A DNA stretch of 64,000 bases from Niastella vici (lineage in GTDB: Bacteria > Bacteroidota > Bacteroidia > Chitinophagales > Chitinophagaceae). Made by a program: the position numbers and the translations under genes. Below the pieces are notes generated by a model. The model was not told where the DNA came from and made no database searches. It saw only the letters and a program-made list of their open reading frames with translations. The stretch spans positions 372,001-436,000 of the forward strand of contig NZ_LVYD01000013.1 of assembly GCF_002077945.1 (NCBI RefSeq). Reading direction: 5' to 3'. This document shows positions 45,020 through 54,309 of the stretch, piece after piece (the stretch's first letter is position 1; every line of letters begins with the position of its first letter).

Positions 45020-46231
45020 TTATTTATGCATCGAATGCGAATGTTCCTTCCTGAAATCGCTTTTTTCAAAATTTTCCATAACGAGAGCCGCGGCGCCTGT
45101 TATTTCGGCCTGATGGCCGAGGGAAGAAATTTCTATTTCTGTATTGGAGGCCAACCGCGGAATGCAATGTTCATTTAGTGCCTGCTGAATGGGCGCCTGC
45201 CATATTTTCCCGGCCGATGAACCGCGACCGCTTAAGATCACTACTTCGGGGTTCAGCAAATGGATCAAAATGGCCACGCCCCTGCCAATATTATAACCCG
45301 ATTGGGATAAAATTTCTACTGCAAACTTGTCGCCTTTACCTGCAGCACTGATGATTTCCTGAAAAGCCTGTTCGGCATGTTCTACCGACAATTCTTTTAA
45401 GAGTGAAATTTTCCCTTCTTTCAGTCCTTTGTTGGCTTTTTCAATTACCACCAGCAGGGAGGTTTCGGTTTCAAGGCAACCGCTTTTTCCGCAGCTGCAT
45501 AATTTATTATTTAAAAAAAGCGGAATGTGGCTGAACTCGCCGGCAAACCCATTGTGACCTCTGAATAATTCACCATTCAGGATCATACCTAATCCAACAC
45601 CCCAGCCAACATTTATTACCATGGCATTTTTTTTACCACGGGCAGCACCGAACATGAGCTCGGCCAGTGCAATCAACCGGGAATCGTTATCGATAAATAC
45701 CGGCAGTTTGATCTTCGATGAAATGAATTGGGTAAGGGTACCCTGCTCCGGCTCAAGGAAAGTATAGTTCACCCCCTGTAAGGCATCCACAAAACCGGGC
45801 ATGCCAATACCTACCCCCGCAAACTTGTTTCTGGGGATTCCCGACCGGGTTATAACCTCATCAATTTTATCAGTGAGGGTCGAAAGCGCCTTCGGGTTTT
45901 TAGGCAGGGGCAGCTCGAATACTTCCGTTTCAGTTACCTGGCTGTTTTGCATGTTTAAAATGGCAATGCGGGTTATCAGCTGGTCCATAGCCACCGAAAC
46001 CACATACAGTACATCGGGCTTCAGGGAATACATAACAGCCCGCCGGCCACCGGTAGAGGCAGCAAAGCCGGTTTCTGTCACCCACCCCTCCTCAATAAGC
46101 TTTCCCAGCATTTTTGTAGTAACGGGCAAGCTTTTATGGATCTTGTCGCTCAGGTCGGCGCAGGAAAGCATATTAGAAAAATAAAGATGCTTGACGATCT
46201 TCTTTTTATACAATTGATTCTTTTCCGTCAT
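45020..46231 (-). CDS. ROK family transcriptional regulator
   Basis: 403 residues from the ATG at 46231 (MTEKNQLYKKKIVKHLY). An N-terminal winged helix (CADLSDKIHKSLPVTTKMLGKLIEEGWV) precedes a ROK sugar-kinase-like domain with GVGIGMPGFVD, FIDNDSRLIALAE and the zinc motif CSCGKSGCLE. The presence of the DNA-binding domain makes it a NagC/XylR-like repressor and not a kinase. Ligand is probably a sugar or sugar phosphate; no sugar genes are adjacent to suggest which. A wide spacer lies upstream. Confidence 0.92.
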   Translation of the reverse strand: MTEKNQLYKKKIVKHLYFSNMLSCADLSDKIHKSLPVTTKMLGKLIEEGWVTETGFAASTGGRRAVMYSLKPDVLYVVSVAMDQLITRIAILNMQNSQVTETEVFELPLPKNPKALSTLTDKIDEVITRSGIPRNKFAGVGIGMPGFVDALQGVNYTFLEPEQGTLTQFISSKIKLPVFIDNDSRLIALAELMFGAARGKKNAMVINVGWGVGLGMILNGELFRGHNGFAGEFSHIPLFLNNKLCSCGKSGCLETETSLLVVIEKANKGLKEGKISLLKELSVEHAEQAFQEIISAAGKGDKFAVEILSQSGYNIGRGVAILIHLLNPEVVILSGRGSSAGKIWQAPIQQALNEHCIPRLASNTEIEISSLGHQAEITGAAALVMENFEKSDFRKEHSHSMHK

Positions 46232-47154
46232 GTAGCGTAGAGAAACTTTTACCAAATTTACTGTTAAGTATCAGAACTTTAAAGCATTTCACAAAAGCGT
46301 GTTGCGACAATTCCGAAAGAGCCGTTTTCGCCACCTTCCGTTGCATTTGGCAGGTAATCATTTTTGATACAGTAAAATTGCTTTTGACCACCTGCATTCT
46401 TAATCAGTTTTTTATGTCTTTGTTTCAGGCAGCTAAAGAAAAAGCGGGGGTTTTGACATTTGTAAAGAAAAATTCCGAAAGCCTGAACCGGGGCAACTAT
46501 GTTACATTCTTTAACGTATTGTTTCGTGCAACCTCAGTGTGAGTGCAAAGTGCCTGTTCCAACCGATCCCTGGGTTCCCGGCCCGATACAAGGGGCTGGA
46601 TATAATTATAATATGCAATTCCGGTATAAAGCTATTCTGCCAGTAGCAGGTTTTGTTTGGTATAAAAACAAATGGATCGCCCGGTATCTCTTAAATATAC
46701 AAACCAGTCCTTGTGAGTGCATGATATATGAACTAATATAAAGCGTTCAAACCTATGCGCCGGTTGCAAACTTTGTAAGCATGCCGTGCAAACGGCGTGC
46801 TTCTATATGGGTTATTTTTTAGTTTTAGGGTTTGGTTACCCTGTCCTTTTAAGGACAGGGTTTTTTATGTGCTTACAGGTGTATTAAAACAGGCTGAACA
46901 AATACTGCATTTATTCGAAATGAAAATTAATATCAGGCAACCAAACAGAACAGTTAATCGTACAACTCCATGGTATTTGTATTAATACCCCCACTCGTGA
47001 AAAACAACGCGGACGATCTGTTTTGAGGTTTTTATAACAACCGGAAAAGGCTATTGTCAGGCGGCCATTTATTTGGCAAAACGGACCAGCATAAATGGCA
47101 ATACCATTATTGCTTCGGTGCTGGCTTTCCACAGCTGTTTTTAATTGTTGAATT
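46232..47154. other. 923-base spacer with a candidate small RNA
   Basis: Apart from the hairpin pair at 46777-46867 I see no gene. Frames at 46499-46741 and 46797-46985 give atypical peptides. The right end must hold the promoter of the four-gene cluster starting at 47155. Confidence 0.45.
46777..46867 (+). ncRNA. Candidate small RNA: GNRA-capped hairpin plus terminator
   Basis: An 11-bp stem AAGCATGCCGT/ACGGCGTGCTT (one G-U pair) capped by the tetraloop GCAA (46777-46802) is followed 35 bases later by a perfect terminator ACCCTGTCCTT/AAGGACAGGGT with six Ts (46838-46866). The order, stable fold then terminator, fits a small independent RNA of about 90 bases. The upstream AAACTTTG (46768-46775) is one base off a -7 element but would start transcription inside the first stem, so the promoter is unsettled. 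No family is recognised. Confidence 0.45.
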
Positions 47155-47505
47155 ATGATAAAGAAAATTACAGGCGTTTTAACAGGCGTTATTTTATTAT
47201 CCTATGGTTGTTATAACGATAAGGAAGAGATCTTATATGGAATCACTACCTGTGATGGTACAAATGCATCATTTTCTGTGAATGTTAGCCCCATCATACA
47301 ATCCAATTGCGCCATTACCGATTGCCATGCTGCAGGAAGCATCAATGGACCCGGTGCCCTTACCAGCTATTTGCAAATAAAAAATGCTGCAGTACAAATA
47401 AAATCGGCAGTGGTATCGCGTTTTATGCCCCAAACCGGATCGCTTTCTTCAAGTCAGATAAAATCGATTAGTTGCTGGGTTGATGCCGGCGCTCCCAATA
47501 ATTAA
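47155..47505 (+). CDS. Class I-like c-type haem lipoprotein with CX4CH motif
   Basis: 116 residues. A signal with a loose lipobox (LSYGC, Cys 19) suggests a lipoprotein. The sequence SPIIQSNCAITDCHAAG contains a haem-type motif with four residues between the cysteines (C52, C57, H58) in place of the usual two. The C-terminal RFMPQTGSLSSSQIKSISCWVDAGAP is the normal end of class I cytochromes, with Met 91 as the possible distal ligand. Haem attachment is an inference; CX4CH is known in a few cytochromes. The next gene starts 13 bases downstream, in a four-gene envelope cluster. Confidence 0.78.
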   Translation: MIKKITGVLTGVILLSYGCYNDKEEILYGITTCDGTNASFSVNVSPIIQSNCAITDCHAAGSINGPGALTSYLQIKNAAVQIKSAVVSRFMPQTGSLSSSQIKSISCWVDAGAPNN

Positions 47506-47518
47506 ATAGTAAGTATTC

Positions 47519-47956
47519 ATGACAAAAAAGAGGATTATCATTGGAGGTATAGTGTTAATTATAATGATGACTGCCGTTTATGGCTGGTATCAATATAACA
47601 GGACCGTACAGGGGCTTGCTGAGGTACGGGCCGATTATTCAGTAAATGCCACAGCCCTGATCAATGAATTTGTTAGCAATGAAGATGCTGCCAATAAAAA
47701 ATACCTGAACAAGATCTTATCAGTAAAAGGGATGATCAAAAATATTGAATCGGCGCAGGGCACCATTGTATTGGGCGATACGGCAGATATGAATAGCGTA
47801 CGTTGTGTGCTCGACAGCAGCGCTCATCCCCTAACCGGTGCATTGCACCGGGGGGCCGTAATAACTATTAAAGGCGCCATCACCGGATTTAACAAAGACG
47901 AAACCGGGCTGCTGGGTTCAGATGTTCAACTCAACCGTTGCGTTATTGCCAATTAG
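47519..47956 (+). CDS. Membrane-anchored OB-fold protein (tRNA_anti-like)
   Basis: 145 residues. An N-terminal helix (IIIGGIVLIIMMTAVYGWY) anchors a periplasmic domain containing LINEFVSNEDAANKKYLNKILSVKGMI, then VLGDTADMNSVRCVLD and GAVITIKGAITGF. This is the tRNA_anti-like (PF12869) OB-fold found in Bacteroidota envelope proteins; despite the name a tRNA role is unlikely outside the cytoplasm. It lies 13 bases after the haem lipoprotein gene and 25 before the YceI gene, so they are co-transcribed. Confidence 0.8.
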   Translation: MTKKRIIIGGIVLIIMMTAVYGWYQYNRTVQGLAEVRADYSVNATALINEFVSNEDAANKKYLNKILSVKGMIKNIESAQGTIVLGDTADMNSVRCVLDSSAHPLTGALHRGAVITIKGAITGFNKDETGLLGSDVQLNRCVIAN

Positions 47957-47981
47957 CATTAGTAAACCAAATATTGTTACA

Positions 47982-48548
47982 ATGAATCTACAGATAAAGA
48001 AAGACTTTCTTTTCTGCTGTCTTATTTTAATGGCCGCAGCTACAACAATAGCCCAGGACAAGTATTTCACAAAAAGCGGGTCTATACATTTTTTATCAAA
48101 AGGCGCCATTGAAATCATACAGGCCGATCATCGCAGTGTAACCTGTGTGCTTGATCCAAAAACCGGAGCCATTCAATTTGCCGTACTGATGAAAGGGTTT
48201 GAATTTAAAAAAGCCCTGATGCAGGAACACTTCAATGAGGATTACGTGGAAAGTGATAAATATCCCAAAGCCGAATTTCGCGGGCAAATTGTAAATAACA
48301 GCGATATAGCCTATACCAAAGATGGTGTTTATACGGCGCATGTAAAAGGAAAGCTCACGCTGCATGGTGAAACTAAGGATGTAGAAACTAATGGAAAGAT
48401 CACCGTAAAAGGCGGCAAACTGCTTGCCAGTTCAGATTTTACTATCCTGATGTCAGATTATAATATCGCCATACCCAAACTGGTGAAAGAAAATATGTCG
48501 AATACAGTGACTATAACTGTGAACTGTACGCTGGAACCCCTGAAATAA
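47982..48548 (+). CDS. YceI family periplasmic protein
   Basis: 188 residues from the ATG at 47982; an upstream ATG at 47922 overlaps the previous gene and gives no signal peptide. The chosen start gives a signal (FLFCCLILMAAATTIAQ). The lipocalin-like body has KYFTKSGSIHFLSKGAIEIIQ, FEFKKALMQEHFNEDYVESDKYPKAEFRG, GKLTLHGETKDVE and a final NTVTITVNCTLEPLK, all YceI hallmarks. YceI proteins bind isoprenoid or amphiphilic molecules in the periplasm. Here it probably supplies a ligand or cofactor to the cluster, which is inference. Confidence 0.88.
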   Translation: MNLQIKKDFLFCCLILMAAATTIAQDKYFTKSGSIHFLSKGAIEIIQADHRSVTCVLDPKTGAIQFAVLMKGFEFKKALMQEHFNEDYVESDKYPKAEFRGQIVNNSDIAYTKDGVYTAHVKGKLTLHGETKDVETNGKITVKGGKLLASSDFTILMSDYNIAIPKLVKENMSNTVTITVNCTLEPLK

Positions 48549-48584
48549 GTACTTTACCGGCCACTCACTAAAAAACCAACCGAT

Positions 48585-49472
48585 ATGAACAAAATAACCC
48601 ACATAATGCTTACCGCCTGCTTTGTTTTACTGGCAGGCAATACTATAGCGCAGGACCAGGACCTGTTAAACCTGGTAAAGGATTCAACGGCTGCCAAACA
48701 GAAAACATGGTCAACAGGCGCCTTTAAATCATCGCGTGTAATAAACGGGCAGTCAATGGAACTTATAGGTAAAGGCGTGCTGGATGTGCGCATTCTGCAC
48801 CGTTTTGGCCTGTTAAGCGCGGGAGCCGATAATTTTTTTGGTCTTGACCAGGCCAGCATGCGCATGGGATTCGATTATGGTATAACCGACAATTTAACCG
48901 TAGGTGTTGGAAGAAGCACACTCAATAAGGAACTGGATGCCTTTTTGAAATTCAGGCCTGTTCGCCAGTCAGAAGGCGGTTCGCCGGTTTCTATAGTATG
49001 GGTATCGGGCGCTACATTGCAAACCATGAAGTGGACCGATACTGCCCGCAAAAATTATTTCTCTTCCCGCATTGCGTATTATCATGAAGTGATCATCGGC
49101 CGCAAGTTCAGCAAGGCCTTCAGTATGCAATTGAGCCCCATTCTGGTGCACCGCAACCTGGTCACCAATGCTAATGATGAAAATAATACCTGGGCATTGG
49201 GCATTGGCGCCCGCCTGAAACTATCAAAACGTACCGCGTTCGTGGTGGATTATCATCCTATACTGGCCGGACGCGAACCGGGAACAAAAGATCCGCTATC
49301 TGTTGGCTTTGATATTGAAACCGGCGGTCACGTATTTCAGTTACACTTCAGCAACAGTACCGGTATGAACGAAAAAGCATTCCTGACCGGCACTACCGAC
49401 AATTTCTGGAAAGGGGATATCCGTTTCGGATTTAACCTGTCGAGGGTGTTTCAGGTAAGGAAGAAAAGATAA
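48585..49472 (+). CDS. DUF5777 family outer-membrane beta-barrel protein
   Basis: 295 residues with a signal peptide ending near NTIAQDQD. The mature part is a chain of amphipathic strands (GKGVLDVRILHRFG, SMRMGFDYGITDNLTVGVG, RTAFVVDYHPILAGREPG, GHVFQLHFSNSTGM), closing with DIRFGFNLSRVFQVRKK. This matches the DUF5777 barrel family of Bacteroidota, of unknown function. It is the last gene of the cluster and is followed by a terminator at 49503. A possible role is an outer-membrane partner for the haem lipoprotein and YceI protein. Confidence 0.86.
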   Translation: MNKITHIMLTACFVLLAGNTIAQDQDLLNLVKDSTAAKQKTWSTGAFKSSRVINGQSMELIGKGVLDVRILHRFGLLSAGADNFFGLDQASMRMGFDYGITDNLTVGVGRSTLNKELDAFLKFRPVRQSEGGSPVSIVWVSGATLQTMKWTDTARKNYFSSRIAYYHEVIIGRKFSKAFSMQLSPILVHRNLVTNANDENNTWALGIGARLKLSKRTAFVVDYHPILAGREPGTKDPLSVGFDIETGGHVFQLHFSNSTGMNEKAFLTGTTDNFWKGDIRFGFNLSRVFQVRKKR

Positions 49473-49502
49473 ACATGGTGGAAAAACAGTGATAAGCAAA
49501 GC

Positions 49503-49539
49503 GGGGCTGTATCAAAAGTATGATGCAGCCTCTTTTTAT
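49503..49539 (+). terminator. Rho-independent terminator after the four-gene cluster
   Basis: GGGGCTGTATCA pairs with TGATGCAGCCTC (one G-U pair, one mismatch) and is followed by TTTTTATT. Confidence 0.82.
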
Positions 49540-49607
49540 TCGGGAACCTGATGGAGCCCGGTTGGTGGCACACCTGGCCGTAAAGGGTGATACCGAACTG
49601 GTAAGGA

Positions 49608-50366
49608 TCATCGAATTACAAACTCCACTTCCCCAAAGTCGAATTCCCGCTCAATAACATCTTTGGTTTGCAGCCGGCCGGTATCAGAAACACCTGTGAT
49701 GGTTGTTTCAAACAAAATGGTTCCCTTCTTTAGTGTAACCGGTTGATGCATTTTGTATAACACTTGCTGATATTCGGTCATGATGGTTTCCATATCACCT
49801 TCCTGTAATGCCCGATACCGGTTTTCCAGCGCCTGGCAAAGCTCCCGGCCCATTTCAGTGGCATCAAAATCTTTTCCGGTGATCTGTTTCAACGAAACCG
49901 GGTTAGGCAGGGCGGGGTCAAAAACGACCTGGTTAATGTTAATTCCTATACCCACCACGGCATATAGCCAATCTGATCCGCGAAATACGTTTTCTATCAA
50001 AATTCCACCTGCCTTTCTGTCACGCCAATACACGTCGTTTGGCCATTTAATTCGGGTTTCATCCCCGGCATATTTTTTATAAAAATCATAACAGGCGAGG
50101 GCTACTGTAGCCGACAGCCAGAACTGGCGGGTGGCCAATAAGCCGGGCGTAACGACCACACTAAGCATGATATTTTGATTAGGGGTTGTTAACCAGCTTT
50201 TTCCACGCTGACCTTTACCGGCTGTTTGTTCAAGGGCAAACCAGGTGGCGCCATGACTTGCCAATCCGGCTTGTATTTGTTGCATGGCATAGTTGTTGGT
50301 GCTGTCAATGGTCGGTAATATTATATAAGGATGACCAATAGGCGCCTGTTGACCAGGATGTGACAA
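49608..50366 (-). CDS. birA: Biotin--[acetyl-CoA-carboxylase] ligase, monofunctional
   Basis: 252 residues. It has the ligase signature TAGKGQRGKSWLT (the GRGRRG loop equivalent), IKWPNDVYWRDRKAGGILIEN and VVGIGININQ. There is no N-terminal winged helix, so it attaches biotin to carboxylases but cannot act as a repressor. It is divergent from rsfS. The run birA, rsfS, ftsH and LUD gene is a gene order I recall from other Bacteroidota. Confidence 0.95.
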   Translation of the reverse strand: MSHPGQQAPIGHPYIILPTIDSTNNYAMQQIQAGLASHGATWFALEQTAGKGQRGKSWLTTPNQNIMLSVVVTPGLLATRQFWLSATVALACYDFYKKYAGDETRIKWPNDVYWRDRKAGGILIENVFRGSDWLYAVVGIGININQVVFDPALPNPVSLKQITGKDFDATEMGRELCQALENRYRALQEGDMETIMTEYQQVLYKMHQPVTLKKGTILFETTITGVSDTGRLQTKDVIEREFDFGEVEFVIR

Positions 50367-50566
50367 AAGATTATTATTTTTGGGATGTGCGAAAATAGGT
50401 ATTACCGATGATCGTTTAGAGAGAAATGATGTGGTAATAAGCGAATTTATTCGTATTTTAAATACCAGTAGTACTTCCCCCGGTCAGGGAAGGGAATAGA
50501 GCCAAAAGCAGCGCTCTCCTCACTACCAGATGAATAAACACAATTGATCATTTAAACACAGGATTA

Positions 50567-50968
50567 TTGGAACAAGTTTCATTGTTAGCTACCCGTCGTA
50601 AGCGAAAAAGTGTAGCCCGGTTAACAAAAAATTCAAAGTTTTTCAAAGCAATCATTCACGCCATAAAGGAAAAGAAGGGAGAGAATATTCTTGCGCTGGA
50701 CCTCCGTAAAATTCCCGAAGCTGTTGCCGACTTTTTTATTGTTTGCGAAGCCAGCAGTACCACTCAGGTAAAAGCCATTGCTGACTTTGTGGAGCATCAT
50801 GTTGAACAAACAATGGAAGAATCCCCCTACCATAGCGAAGGGCAACAGTCAGCTCACTGGATATTAGTCGATTATGTAAACGTGGTGGTACACGTAATGC
50901 TGCCCGAAACCCGCAAATTCTATAAACTTGAAGAAATGTGGAATGACGCGGAAGGCGAAGAATATTAA
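50567..50968 (+). CDS. rsfS: Ribosome silencing factor RsfS
   Basis: 133 residues from a TTG at 50567. No ATG precedes it within the open frame, which begins at the stop at 50531, so the start is non-standard or lies at an ATT codon at 50543. A basic N-terminal extension (ATRRKRKSVARLTKNSKFF) precedes the RsfS core: IIHAIKEKKGENILALDLRKI, ADFFIVCEASSTTQVKAIADFVE, HWILVDYVNVVVHVMLPETRKFYKLEEMW. RsfS blocks subunit joining by binding L14 in starvation. The ftsH gene follows on the same strand. Confidence 0.93.
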   Translation: MEQVSLLATRRKRKSVARLTKNSKFFKAIIHAIKEKKGENILALDLRKIPEAVADFFIVCEASSTTQVKAIADFVEHHVEQTMEESPYHSEGQQSAHWILVDYVNVVVHVMLPETRKFYKLEEMWNDAEGEEY

Positions 50969-51104
50969 GCTCCACTGCAAAAATTAATGTTAAAATGCTG
51001 GTTTGTGCGAAATAATCATTAACTAACAGCTTTTTAGGCGAACATTTTTGTGCTACCGATCATTAATAATATTTACAATAGAAAACAAGGACAAGCTACA
51101 TAAT

Positions 51105-53162
51105 ATGTCACAGGACGAGTCAAGACAAAACGACCGCAATTTCCCCCGCTTACGTCCCCGCGATGACGGCGGCCAGCGAAAAGGTCCAAAATTCAATATT
51201 TACTGGGTTTGGGCTATCATTTTTGCTGTTTTAGTAGGCTTTCAGTTATTTGGTTCCTTTGCTCCAGATGCCAAAACCATTACCGACCTCGAGTTTTACA
51301 AAATGTTGGATAATGGGGATGTAGAGAAGCTTAATACAGTTACCAATAAAAATACGGTTCGGGTTTTTATCAAGAAAGAAAGGTTAGATAAATACAAAGA
51401 TCAGTTTTCGAAAAACTGGCCAAGTGTTCCCGAAAAAGGCCCTCATTTTGAGTTCAAGGTCATTAAAGCCGATGATTTCAATAAGGAACTGAACGCTTAC
51501 TTCGACAAGCATCCCGAACTTACCCGGGTTGCCAATATTCCCATACAGGAAGGAGAATGGTTTGGTTCTATAATTCAATTCTTATTACCCTTAGTAGTTA
51601 TTGTGCTCATTTGGGTAATGCTAATGCGAAAAATGGGTGGTGGCGCCTCCGGCGGCAGTGGCCCCGGTGGTATTTTTAACATCGGAAAATCAAGAGCTAC
51701 CCTGTTCGATAAAGGCACTAAAGTAAACATCACCTTTGCCGATGTGGCCGGTCTCGATGAAGCCAAGGTAGAAGTGATGGAGATCGTTGACTTTTTAAAG
51801 AATCCCAAGAAATATACTTCACTCGGTGGTAAAATACCAAAAGGGGCATTACTGGTGGGGCCTCCCGGAACCGGTAAAACCCTGCTGGCAAAAGCCATGG
51901 CCGGTGAAGCGCAGGTCCCTTTCTTCAGCATGAGCGGTAGCGACTTTGTGGAACTGTTTGTTGGGGTGGGCGCCAGCCGTGTTCGTGACCTGTTCAAACA
52001 AGCCCGTGAAAAAGCACCCTGTATCATTTTCATTGATGAAATTGATGCCATTGGCCGTGCACGTGGCAAGAACGCGATCATGAGCAACGACGAACGCGAA
52101 AGCACCCTGAACCAGTTGCTGGTTGAAATGGATGGTTTTAGCGGTGAAAGCGGCATCATTGTACTGGCAGCTACCAACCGCCCCGATGTGTTGGACAGCG
52201 CGCTATTGCGTCCTGGCCGTTTCGACCGTCAGATCTCGATCGACAAACCCGATCTGAAAGGCCGCGAGCACATTTTCAAAGTGCACCTGAAGCCCATCAA
52301 GATCTCTGAAAAAGTTGATATCCATAAGCTGGCCGAACAAACACCAGGTTTTGCCGGCGCCGATATCGCCAATATATGTAACGAAGCCGCGCTGATAGCC
52401 GCCCGTAAAGGAAAGCAATCAGTTGAAATGGACGATTTCCAGGATGCAGTTGACCGGGTGATCGGTGGTTTGGAAAAGAAGAACAAGATCATTTCGCCCG
52501 ACGAAAAACGCATCATCGCCTACCACGAAGCAGGTCACGCTATCTGCGGCTGGTTCCTCGAACATGCTTATCCATTGTTGAAAGTAACGATAGTGCCCAG
52601 AGGGGTTGCTGCCCTGGGGTACGCACAGTACACACCGAAAGAACAGTACCTGTACAATACAGATCAGTTAATGGACCAGGTGTGTATGACGCTCGGCGGC
52701 CGTGCCAGTGAAGATATTTTCTTCCATAAAATATCAACCGGCGCACAAAACGACCTGCAGCAAATTACCCGCATAGCATATTCGATGGTTACAATATATG
52801 GGATGAATGATAAAGTGGGTAACGTAAGCTTTTACGATCCCGCCCAGGAAAATTCATTTACCAAGCCATACTCAGAGGAAACTTCGAAGATCATTGATGA
52901 AGAGGTGCGTAAGCTGATCGAAGATGCGTATGAAAAAACAAAACAATTACTCACCGAGAAAAAGGCACAGGTAGAAAAGCTGGCCGAAGCCTTACTCGAA
53001 AAAGAAGTATTGTTCCAGAGTGATGTGGAAGCATTGATCGGTAAACGGCCATTCACTGATAAGAAAACGCTGGATGTAGATGGTGAAGGCCATACAGAAG
53101 GCGCCATCAGCGAAGGTGTACCTCCTTATGACAGTAATGTAACCAATCACCCAGCCACCTGA
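51105..53162 (+). CDS. ftsH: ATP-dependent zinc metalloprotease FtsH
   Basis: 685 residues from the ATG at 51105 ([13 protein letters not shown]); an earlier TTG gives an unlikely N-terminus. Two membrane helices ([39 protein letters not shown]) flank a periplasmic domain. The AAA+ part has Walker A GPPGTGKT (about 252), Walker [13 protein letters not shown] and the second region of homology [19 protein letters not shown]. The zinc site is HEAGH (about 474). It degrades membrane and regulatory proteins. The C-terminal tail is acidic and Gly-rich. The LUD gene starts 5 bases after its stop. Confidence 0.97.
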   Translation: MSQDESRQNDRNFPRLRPRDDGGQRKGPKFNIYWVWAIIFAVLVGFQLFGSFAPDAKTITDLEFYKMLDNGDVEKLNTVTNKNTVRVFIKKERLDKYKDQFSKNWPSVPEKGPHFEFKVIKADDFNKELNAYFDKHPELTRVANIPIQEGEWFGSIIQFLLPLVVIVLIWVMLMRKMGGGASGGSGPGGIFNIGKSRATLFDKGTKVNITFADVAGLDEAKVEVMEIVDFLKNPKKYTSLGGKIPKGALLVGPPGTGKTLLAKAMAGEAQVPFFSMSGSDFVELFVGVGASRVRDLFKQAREKAPCIIFIDEIDAIGRARGKNAIMSNDERESTLNQLLVEMDGFSGESGIIVLAATNRPDVLDSALLRPGRFDRQISIDKPDLKGREHIFKVHLKPIKISEKVDIHKLAEQTPGFAGADIANICNEAALIAARKGKQSVEMDDFQDAVDRVIGGLEKKNKIISPDEKRIIAYHEAGHAICGWFLEHAYPLLKVTIVPRGVAALGYAQYTPKEQYLYNTDQLMDQVCMTLGGRASEDIFFHKISTGAQNDLQQITRIAYSMVTIYGMNDKVGNVSFYDPAQENSFTKPYSEETSKIIDEEVRKLIEDAYEKTKQLLTEKKAQVEKLAEALLEKEVLFQSDVEALIGKRPFTDKKTLDVDGEGHTEGAISEGVPPYDSNVTNHPAT

Positions 53163-53167
53163 TAGCT

Positions 53168-53803
53168 ATGAACGTTTCTCAGGCTAGAGAAAATATTCTG
53201 AATAAAATAAAGAAGGCGTTGAATAATTCAACGCCTCTCCCTTTTCCGCAAGTTGATAACAGCAGTTCGGTATATCAACCTTCCCAGCAGGACCTTGGAT
53301 TGGAATTTGCACAGCGGTTCACCAACCTGCAGGGAAAATTTGTTTTTTGTGAGAATTATAAAGAGTTGGTGAGCCAGCTTAATTTGATCGTTGCAAACAA
53401 CAAATGGGACAAAATATACTGCAGGGAAGAAGGTTTGCGGAAAACGTTGGCAGAAAATCAGTTCAATAATTATTCCCACAACGACCTGGCCTCCTGCGAT
53501 ACCGCCATTACTACCTGTGAATGGCTGGTTGCGCGTACGGGTAGCATTGTTATGTCGGCTGCCCAGGAAAGTGGCCGTACCGTAAGTGTATATGCGCCCG
53601 TGCATATTTGCATTGCCCATACCAGTCAACTGGTATATGATGTAAAAGATGCTTTATTGAAGGCCAGGGAAAAATATGCCGGCAATCTTCCCTCCCTGAT
53701 CACATTTGCAACGGGTCCCAGCCGCACCGCTGATATTGAAAAAACGCTGGTTGTAGGGATACATGGTCCCAAAGAAGTATATGTATTTCTTGTTGATCAA
53801 TAA
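53168..53803 (+). CDS. LUD domain protein, LutC-like
   Basis: 211 residues. The LUD domain is recognisable: NILNKIKKALNNS, CDTAITTCEWLVARTGSIVMSAAQESGRTV, PVHICIAHTSQLV, LPSLITFATGPSRTADIEKTLVVGIHGPKEVYVFLVD. LutC is a subunit of the LutABC lactate oxidase, but here the gene is coupled to ftsH, and lutB is 24 kb away with no lutA in the window. It may not act in lactate oxidation. The translational coupling (5-base gap) suggests a constant link with ftsH in this lineage. Confidence 0.85.
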   Translation: MNVSQARENILNKIKKALNNSTPLPFPQVDNSSSVYQPSQQDLGLEFAQRFTNLQGKFVFCENYKELVSQLNLIVANNKWDKIYCREEGLRKTLAENQFNNYSHNDLASCDTAITTCEWLVARTGSIVMSAAQESGRTVSVYAPVHICIAHTSQLVYDVKDALLKAREKYAGNLPSLITFATGPSRTADIEKTLVVGIHGPKEVYVFLVDQ

Positions 53804-53871
53804 AAGATCGTGAAGTGTAAATCAGCGTCGGTGGCTTTTCATTCGCCAGCTGGTACACCTTTTCACGTTTT

Positions 53872-54309
53872 ATGACCAATCTCATGCAACCCGATATTTA
53901 CAGGCTTTTTGTTTATGGGTCACTGCGCAGCGGCTTCCATAATTCGGTTTATAATTATATAAGCCGGTATTTTGTTTTTGACGGCATGGGCACCGTGCAG
54001 GGCAAGTTGTTCGATATGGGTGAATACCCCGCTGCTATTCCCTGTACGGAAGAATATTTTATAATCGGCGAATTATATCATATTGCCCAGGTGGAAGAAT
54101 TCGGCTGGGTCATGGAACAACTTGACGATTACGAAGGCCTGCTGGTAGAGCCGGGAGGAATACCGTTATACAGAAGAGAACTGGTGAATGTGCTGTTCAA
54201 AAATACGGCAGTAACCTCCTGGATGTATTGGTACAACAGGCCCGTCACCAATGAACCGAGAATTGAGTCGGGCGATTATGTGGCCTATAAAATGCGAATA
54301 GGGAAATAA
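53872..54309 (+). CDS. Gamma-glutamylcyclotransferase-like (GGCT/AIG2) family protein
   Basis: 145 residues. The N-terminal motif RLFVYGSLRSGFHN is the GGCT signature YGSLxxG, followed by GTVQGKLFDMGEYPAAIP and the Glu region LDDYEGLLVEP. The reaction is usually cyclisation of gamma-glutamyl amides to 5-oxoproline, though many family members have unknown substrates. The ATG at 53872 is followed by another at 53884, and either could be used. Its stop codon abuts the ATG of lpxH. Confidence 0.85.
   Translation: MTNLMQPDIYRLFVYGSLRSGFHNSVYNYISRYFVFDGMGTVQGKLFDMGEYPAAIPCTEEYFIIGELYHIAQVEEFGWVMEQLDDYEGLLVEPGGIPLYRRELVNVLFKNTAVTSWMYWYNRPVTNEPRIESGDYVAYKMRIGK

Noticed and set aside
46499-46741. 80-codon plus-strand frame
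   Set aside because: Cys/Pro/Tyr-rich peptide without features; the spacer is better explained by non-coding sequence.
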